A DNA stretch of 64,000 nt from Sophora flavescens (taxonomy: Eukaryota > Streptophyta > Magnoliopsida > Fabales > Fabaceae), in contig CM061064.1 of assembly GCA_030762895.1 (NCBI GenBank), forward strand, positions 131,571,402-131,635,401, given 5' to 3'. The notes under the pieces were generated by a model, which had not been told where the DNA came from, did not search any database, and saw nothing but the letters and a program-made list of their open reading frames with translations. The stretch's first letter is position 1. Each line of letters begins with the position of its first letter. Both the position numbers and the translations under genes were made by a program. This document shows positions 58,197-64,000 of the stretch, in pieces.

Positions 58197-59622
58197 TGAT
58201 AGTGTGATTTTACATCATATTTCATGTGCACTTTCGCATGCATTTTTCATATAGTTTAGGCATAATTAGTTGATTTTTGTTAGTTTTTCCCTTGGAACGG
58301 GTGAAGCGGTTTCTTGGTGTTGTTTTGCAGGAATTTAAGGAAAAATGCTTAGAAATTAGCCTTGATGGAGCTTTGATAGAATAAAGCTTGAAAAGTGAAG
58401 AATATGAGCCAGACAGAGCCCATCACAGCCTGGCCGCAATAACCATCACGGCCATGATCAAGCAGAGCAGAAGGCAAAAGTCAGAAGCTGCCACGGCCAA
58501 GCCGTGATGACCATCACGGCCGTGACAGACCATGTGGCAAAAGTCAGAAGCTGTCACGGACTAGCCGTGATACCCCCCACGGTCGTGACGGAACAGTTGG
58601 TGGAGACAGAAGCTATCACGGCCAAGTCGTGATTCAGATCACGGCCGTGACAGGTCAGGCAGAACTGATCACGGCCTAGCCGTGATGAGGCTCACGGCCG
58701 TGATGCTCCAGATTTGAAAACGCACCCATTCCAGAACGCGTTACGGCCTGGCCGTGATGGCCATCACGGCCGTGACGCGTGGTCTCCCTATAAATAAAGC
58801 AGTGCAGACAGAACCAGACACGTTTTTTATCAAAACTGTTTTTAGATCGATTTTGAATCCTTATTTTGGAGCTGCGTCTCCCTACTCTCTTTTCTTGTTT
58901 ACAATTATGGTGAATTCTGATTATTTGTTTGTCGTTACGAACATGAGGAACTAATCCCCTTGTCTAAGGGATCAATGAAGCCACCCATGGCGGTGTAGTG
59001 ATTCAATGTGATTATGTCTCTCTCCTTTAACTCAATTCTTGTTTTCCAATTCTGATTTTTTTGCGTTGATCATATGCATGCGCGATCGACTAGTTAACGT
59101 TGATGAGGCTTAGTAGGCAATTCGCGTTTAGAACTTGAATTGGGATCATTGATCGAATATTGCACTAGAGTGAATAGGAGATCGGTGCAACCTTATAGGG
59201 AACAAGATTTAATCGAGTTTGATTATTGAGTTATGAGACCTGGCAAGTAATTAACTCAATCGTTGAATACGTCCTATTGAGCACGACAGTGAATTTAGGA
59301 GAATTTGTGGTCCCGGTTGACATTAAAATTGAACTTAGGGAGAGGATCATCATCACTTGGGTACTATGCATGATTGGGTAGGTGGATTTGTGACCTTAGG
59401 CGTTTTAATCCAGATTTTCGCTCTTAATTGATTGTTAATTCGTGTTGATTGAACTTGTGATCCTATTTTCTCTCTTCTCAACCATTTTCTGTTACTTGAC
59501 CAACATATCAAATTTCTGCCAATTGGTAGAATTGGTAGCCCAATCCATGTGTCCGACCTCGGTAATTACTTATCGTGTTTTATTACGTACGACGACCCGG
59601 TACACTTGCCGGTGACTCAACA
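58197..59622 (+). repeat. Athila 5' LTR, 1426 bp
   Basis: TGATAGTGTGATTTTAC at the start and GGTGACTCAACA at the end. TATAAATAA is at 58789-58797. The start resembles the minus-strand LTR ending at 14339. Confidence 0.85.
58425..58780 (+). promoter_or_regulatory. six paired TCACGGCCGTGA dyads upstream of the Athila TATA box
   Basis: Six units of about 55 bp, each made of an imperfect CACGGCC..GCCGTGAT dyad, a short spacer and CATCACGGCCGTGAC. The last ends about 14 bp before TATAAATAA. Confidence 0.8.
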
Positions 59623-59628
59623 AGTTTT

Positions 59629-59646
59629 TGGCGCCGTTGCCGGGGA
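59629..59646 (+). promoter_or_regulatory. primer-binding site of the Athila element
   Basis: TGGCGCCGTTGCCGGGGA, identical in type to the site at 10966-10985. The tRNA it pairs with cannot be named with certainty from sequence alone. Confidence 0.85.
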
Positions 59647-59784
59647 TTGGCACAACCAATTTTCCTAATTTTTAGGGAATTTGATTATTTGGTTAAGCTG
59701 CTTTTATTTTTTATTTTTCTGTTATTTATTTATTATTATTTCTCTCTACTTCTTTGATTCCACTTGGTCTTGCCCAGTTTTTGT

Positions 59785-61390
59785 ATGCGAGGTACCCTTT
59801 CACAAGAGGACTTGCTATTTGATTCGGAGATCACCAAGACCGAGAAGCACTTAAGGAAAGAAGCCAGAGAGCGAAAGAGGCTTGAAGCAATTGATTTTGA
59901 GAGGATGGCCGAAGAAAACCCTCCTCCTCCTTGTTACAAGCCTCTCTTCGAGTACGATCTACCCAACCTGGATGATTGTGCTTCGTCTATCGTGAGGGGC
60001 AACCTCAATACAGACTCCTTCAGAGTGGAAGGATGTGTCACAGCCCAGATCCGTGAGAATCAGTTTGATGGGAGTGGCAAACAGGACCCTCATAGACACA
60101 TCACTCGCTTCCTTGAGGCTTGTGACATGCAGAAGACAAGAGGAGTTACTCAAGATGAGTTTCGCTTGCGGCTCTTCCCTCTCTCTCTTAGGGATATCGC
60201 TCGCGATTGGTTTGAAAGCTTGGATCGGAACAGTATCAGAACATGGGAGCAAATGGCCCAAAAGTTCCTCACTAAGTATTTTCCTCCTCAAAGCGGCACA
60301 AGCAAGAATTGCCGTCACATCTTTCAGGCAGACAGAAGATGAAACCTATAATGAAGCCTGGGAGAGGTATAATGTGATCTTGAGAAGATGCCCTTCAGTG
60401 TTCTTTGACCCGGTCTCCAAGGTTCAACATTTCTTTAACAGGTTAAGGGGACGCTACCAGATGAATTGTGGTGCCGCAGCTGGCGGTTCTTTTTCCTATT
60501 TATCAGCTGAGGATGGATGGGCGTTATTGGAAAAGATGTCGTACAACGATTACAACCGTGGTAGGGAAACCTCAAGTGGAGTCAGTTCTGCAACAATGGA
60601 AGCCATTCTAGATCAAAATAGACTGTTGAAGATGCAGAATACGGCACTGTCTGGGAACAAAAAGGTTAATGTGATACGCGAGGGAATGCCTCCGGGTTGT
60701 GATAATTGTAATGGAGATCATGACACTCAAAGTTGTCCGCTCAACTTCTCTCAGGAACATGTGGACTCATGCCATAATTTCTATGACACTGTACCCCAGA
60801 ACAACTATCAGAGGAACAGACAGAATGATTACAGTCAGAATCAGAATTGGGGGTATATGAGGAGAGACCATCCGGGTTTCGCTTGGAGTAATGTTAGTGG
60901 TGATCTAGACGGGCAATAACAACCGCAACAGGGTCTGAGGCCAAACATTGGGATCCATCAACGCAATACTCAGCAGGCTCTTCCGGGGCCTAATCAATTG
61001 TAAATAACTGATGGTGGAAGGCAACCTTGGGAGTTGGCTTTTGAGAAGATGAGTGCGACAGTGGAGAAGTTGTCAATCAATACAAGCACAGCCATTGACA
61101 AGTTGGCAACTCATACAGGGTCGGCAATTCAGAATCTAGAGACGCGGATAGCTCAGCTCGCAAAGCAACTAAATGAGCGTCTCCCAGGCACTCTCCCAGG
61201 TGATACAAAGAACAACCCTAAGAACCAATGCAATGCCGTAACGACTAGAAGCGGTAGGGTGTTGGGATCTAACGAGGGTGCAACTAGTTCTCAGAGAGCT
61301 GAGGTCTCGGAACAACCACATGTTGAGGAAGAGCAACTTGAGAAAGAGGAATTGGCAAGTGACAAGGCACCGGAGCAAGGGGGAGGTTAA
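59785..61390 (+). pseudogene. gag: Athila gag, broken
   Basis: Start MRGTLSQEDLLFDSEITK at 59785. The capsid core has VTAQIRENQFDGSGKQDPHR, then LFPLSLRDIARDWFESL, then QMAQKFLTKYFPP. A frameshift at about 60295 moves the reading to the frame that gives TSFRQTEDETYNEAWERYNV and QHFFNRLRGRYQMNCGAAAG. A CxxC..C cluster GCDNCNGDHDTQSC marks the nucleocapsid. Stops at 60917 and 61001 interrupt. A last piece, 61034-61390, holds KMSATVEKLSINTSTAIDKL and NAVTTRSGRVLG. Typical Athila gag order and length, but not translatable as one protein. Confidence 0.88.
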
Positions 61391-61452
61391 AACTTGTAGA
61401 TGAAGAGTTCAGAAAAAAGAAGTGGGTTGAGCCCAAAGACCTCCCGCCCTAC

Positions 61453-62376
61453 ATGAGGGTACCATATCCTGAAAGATTGAAGAAACCTCAACAAGATAAA
61501 CAGTTCAATAAATTCCTTGATGTCTTCCGCCAACTTCAAATTAACATTCCATTTGCGGAGGCCCTGGAACAAATGCCATCTTATGCCCGGTTTATGAAGG
61601 AGCTTCTCTCCAAGAAGCGGAAGATAGTGGATGAGGAAACAGTTGCTTTGACCGAGGAGTGTAGTGCCATTCTTCAAAGAAAACTACCTCCAAAGTTAAA
61701 GGACCCCGGTTCTTTTTCTATACCATGCACCATTGGGGAGATGACTCTAGGAAAGGCATTGTGTGATCTAGGGGAAAGCATCAACTTGATGCCCCTCTCT
61801 ATGATGAAGAAGTTAGGGATCAAAGAGGCCAAGGATACACGGATGTCACTCCAACTAGCCGATCGTTCTATAAAATATCCTTATGGAGTGGTCGAAGATT
61901 TGTTAGTGAAGGTGGACAAGTTCATATTTCCGGTGGATTTTGTGGTGCTTGATATGGATGAAGACGCCGAGATCCCTCTCATATTGGGAAGGCCCTTCTT
62001 AGCCACTGGGCGTTCTCTGATAGATGCGCAACAAGGGAAACTCACCCTCTGTGTGCAAGATGAGAATGTAGTCTGCAATGTCTTTGAAGCAATGAAGCAC
62101 CCAGTTGAGAGGTCGGATGTGTATCGAGTGGATATGGTGGACTCAATTGTCAAGGAAAAGACCACTAGAGAAGCCCATGGTTCTTCACTTGCACAAGTGT
62201 TGGTAAAATCCCATGATGATGATAGTGAGGAAGAAGACCCTTTAAGGGATGAGGACTATCTTGAGTGCTTAAAGAACATGGAAGCCTTACCGAGTCTCCC
62301 AACGGAAGAATGTGCAAAGGAAAAGCTCAACAACGAAGGAATGGAAGAAGATGGCAAGGCACCGGAGTTGAAGTAA
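61453..62376 (+). CDS. pro: Athila protease region (open frame, 308 codons)
   Basis: An open frame from 61453; coding resemblance begins slightly upstream (about 61400). Blocks: FLDVFRQLQINIPFAEALEQ, YARFMKELLSKKRK, CTIGEMTLGKALCDLGESIN with the active-site Asp, and IPLILGRPFLATGRSLIDAQ. The usual Athila motif is D-L-G-A-S; here it is D-L-G-E-S. The Asp is kept, but a charged residue next to it may harm activity. The frame ends at TAA 62374-62376; the RT frame that follows is in the same register, so this stop looks like a point mutation within one polyprotein. Confidence 0.88.
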   Translation: MRVPYPERLKKPQQDKQFNKFLDVFRQLQINIPFAEALEQMPSYARFMKELLSKKRKIVDEETVALTEECSAILQRKLPPKLKDPGSFSIPCTIGEMTLGKALCDLGESINLMPLSMMKKLGIKEAKDTRMSLQLADRSIKYPYGVVEDLLVKVDKFIFPVDFVVLDMDEDAEIPLILGRPFLATGRSLIDAQQGKLTLCVQDENVVCNVFEAMKHPVERSDVYRVDMVDSIVKEKTTREAHGSSLAQVLVKSHDDDSEEEDPLRDEDYLECLKNMEALPSLPTEECAKEKLNNEGMEEDGKAPELK

Positions 62377-64000
62377 CTCCCAACCCACTTAAGGTATGCA
62401 TTCTTGGGGGAGAAGGGACAACATCCGGTGATCATTAGCAATGCCTTGAAAAAGGTTGAAGAAGAAAAGCTGTTGAGAGTTCTTAGGGAACACAAATCCG
62501 CCATTGGGTGGAAGATTTCGGACCTAAAAGGTATAAGCCCTTCCATATGCATGCATAAAATTTTGATGGAAGATGATTATAAGCCGGTGGTTCAGCCACA
62601 AAGACGGCTAAATCCCATCATGAAAGAAGCTGTGCGTAAGGAAGTGATTAAACTTTTAGATGTCGGAATCATCTATCCAATCTCGGATAGCAAGTGGGTT
62701 AGTCCAATTCATGTGGTCCCAAAGAAAGGTGGCACAATCATGGTGGTCAATGAAAGCAATGAATTGATCCCAACAAGGACCATCACGGGGTGGAGAGTAT
62801 GCATCGATTATAGAAGGCTCAATGAAGCAACAAGAAATGATCACTTCCCTCTTCCTTTCATTGATCAGATGCTTGAAAGGTTAGCCGGATATGAGTACTA
62901 TTGTTTCTTAGACGGGTACTCCAGCTATAATCAAATTGTGGTAGATCCTCAAGACCAAGAGAAGACGGCCTTCACTTGTCCCTATGGAGTCTTTGCCTAT
63001 ATGAGGATGCCCTTTGGATTGTGCAACACCCCTGCTACTTTCCAAAGGTGCATGCTCTCTATTTTCTCGGACATGGTGGAGAAATGCATTGAGGTGTTCA
63101 TGGATGACTTCTCGGTCTTTGGGACCTCATATGACAACTGCTTGGAGAACTTGACTTTGGTGCTTAAAAGGTGCCAAGAGACTAACCTTGTGCTCAATTG
63201 GGAGAAATGCCACTTCATGGTCAAGGAAGGTATAGTCTTGGGGCACAAAATCACCCAAAGTGGGATTGAGGTTGATAAAGCCAAGATTGAGTTGATTGAG
63301 AAACTTCCCCCACCAACCAATGTAAAGGGGGTGAGGAGTTTCTTGGGGCATGCCGGGTTCTACCGAAGATTCATCAAGGACTTCTCCAAAATCGCACGGC
63401 CACTTTGTGAACTTCTTGTGAAGGATGTATCCTTTGAATTTAATGCTTCTTGTTTAAATGCCTTCACTATTCTGAAAAATATGCTTGTCACCGCACCCAT
63501 AATCACTGCACCTAATTGGAATTTACCATTTGAAATCATGTGTGATGCTAGTGATTATGTGGTGGGGGCTGTTTTGGGACAAAGGGTGGAAAAATTAGCT
63601 CATGTCATTTACTATGCAAGTAAGGTTTTGAATGAGGCACAAGCTAATTATTGCACCACTGAAAAGGAACTACTTGCTTTGGTTTTTGCCTTAGATAAGT
63701 TTAGATCCTATATTGTGGGGTCTAAAATTGTTGTTTTCACCGATCATGCGGCCATAAAATACTTGATGACAAAACAAGACGCCAAACCTAGATTAATTCG
63801 GTGGATTCTTCTTTTGCAGGAATTTGACCTAGATATTAAGGACGGGAAGGGATCCGAGAATGGTGTGGCGGACCACTTATCTAGGTTGGTCAATCCCGAC
63901 ACCAAGGAGGAATTGTTAGACATCAAGGAAGAATTTCCTGATGAAAAACTGTTAGCACTCATTGGAAACTTCTCTCCTTGGTTCGCGGACATGGCCAACT
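62377..64000 (+). CDS. pol: Athila reverse transcriptase-RNase H, open to the window end
   Basis: About 540 codons without a stop, in the protease register. RT blocks: YKPVVQPQRRLNPIMKEAVR, WVSPIHVVPKKGGTIMVVNE, GWRVCIDYRRLNEATRND, CFLDGYSSYNQIVVDPQD and the catalytic VFMDDFSVFG. Then the connection HAGFYRRFIKDFSKIARPLC and RNase H with FEIMCDASDYVVGAVLG, EKELLALVFALDKF, TDHAAIKYLM and ADHLSRLV. The polymerase Asp residues and the RNase H acidic residues are present. It needs either readthrough of the TAA at 62374 or an internal start to be expressed. Integrase should follow outside the window. Confidence 0.93.

Larger units (their letters stand above)
58197..64000 (+). mobile_element. Athila-type Ty3/gypsy element, 5' part (runs off the window)
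   Basis: 5' LTR, primer site, gag, protease, RT and RNase H in order on +. Integrase, any env-like ORF and the 3' LTR lie outside. It inserted into the LTR-like copy ending at 58196. It has the most intact pol of the window. Confidence 0.9.

Overview
The window looks like plant nuclear DNA made almost entirely of nested LTR retrotransposons plus one large satellite-like array. I see no host gene, rRNA or tRNA gene and no CRISPR array. The element types (Ogre/Tat with an extra 5' ORF and a putative intron, Athila, a Sirevirus with an env-like ORF, chromoviruses) and the wording of their proteins suggest a legume, perhaps of the large-genome Fabeae. That is inference from family resemblance; no species marker is visible. 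A run of exactly 500 N (16946-17445) is an assembly gap, so order across it is uncertain.

Layout. (1) 1-12995: an Ogre/Tat element on + (end of the 5' LTR, tRNA-Arg-type primer site, ORF1, gag, protease), split inside its protease region by a non-autonomous Athila-like element on - (7085-12220). The Ogre frame resumes after it with a G-patch-like segment and an intron-like region. (2) 12996-16945: 3' part of an Athila-like element on -, running into the gap. (3) 17446-18614: one LTR of the family inserted at 7085. (4) 18615-33445: a tandem array of a 57-bp unit with higher-order structure, interrupted at 23481-25992 by a 5'-truncated Ty1/copia fragment. (5) 33446-41051: a decayed Ty3/gypsy element with tRNA-iMet primer site, whose 5' LTR is cut off by the array. 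(6) 41132-41435: a piece of a related LTR on -. (7) 41436-55163: 3' part of a Sirevirus-like copia element (RNase H end, internal palindrome array with TATA box, env-like ORF, polypurine tracts, LTR), split by a 4.3-kb solo-LTR-like insertion (43175-47474) and by a pol-less chromovirus (48152-54039). (8) 55164-58196: a + strand copy of the solo-LTR family. (9) 58197-64000: an Athila element on + (LTR, primer site, gag, protease, RT-RNase H), running off the window.

Two observations stand out. First, the minus strand of the 57-bp unit reads as 19 codons (LIRANLEEDREA...) that align in frame and in length with a conserved stretch of gag in the neighbouring gypsy element (36210-36266, LIRANIEEDREATMSRF). 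The 12-kb array therefore looks like a satellite born from a 57-bp piece of retrotransposon gag. Second, at least five unrelated LTR families here carry, just upstream of their TATA box, paired short palindromes with a different core in each family (ATAATCGATTAT, TCACGGCCGTGA, GAGCAC..GTGCTC, CTCGCGAGGCGAG, AGTTAGTCTAACT). In the Sirevirus such an array with a TATA box also sits directly before the env-like ORF, which suggests a private promoter.

Nearly all coding regions carry stops or frameshifts. The clearest exception is the Athila RT-RNase H frame at the right edge, open for about 540 codons to the window end.
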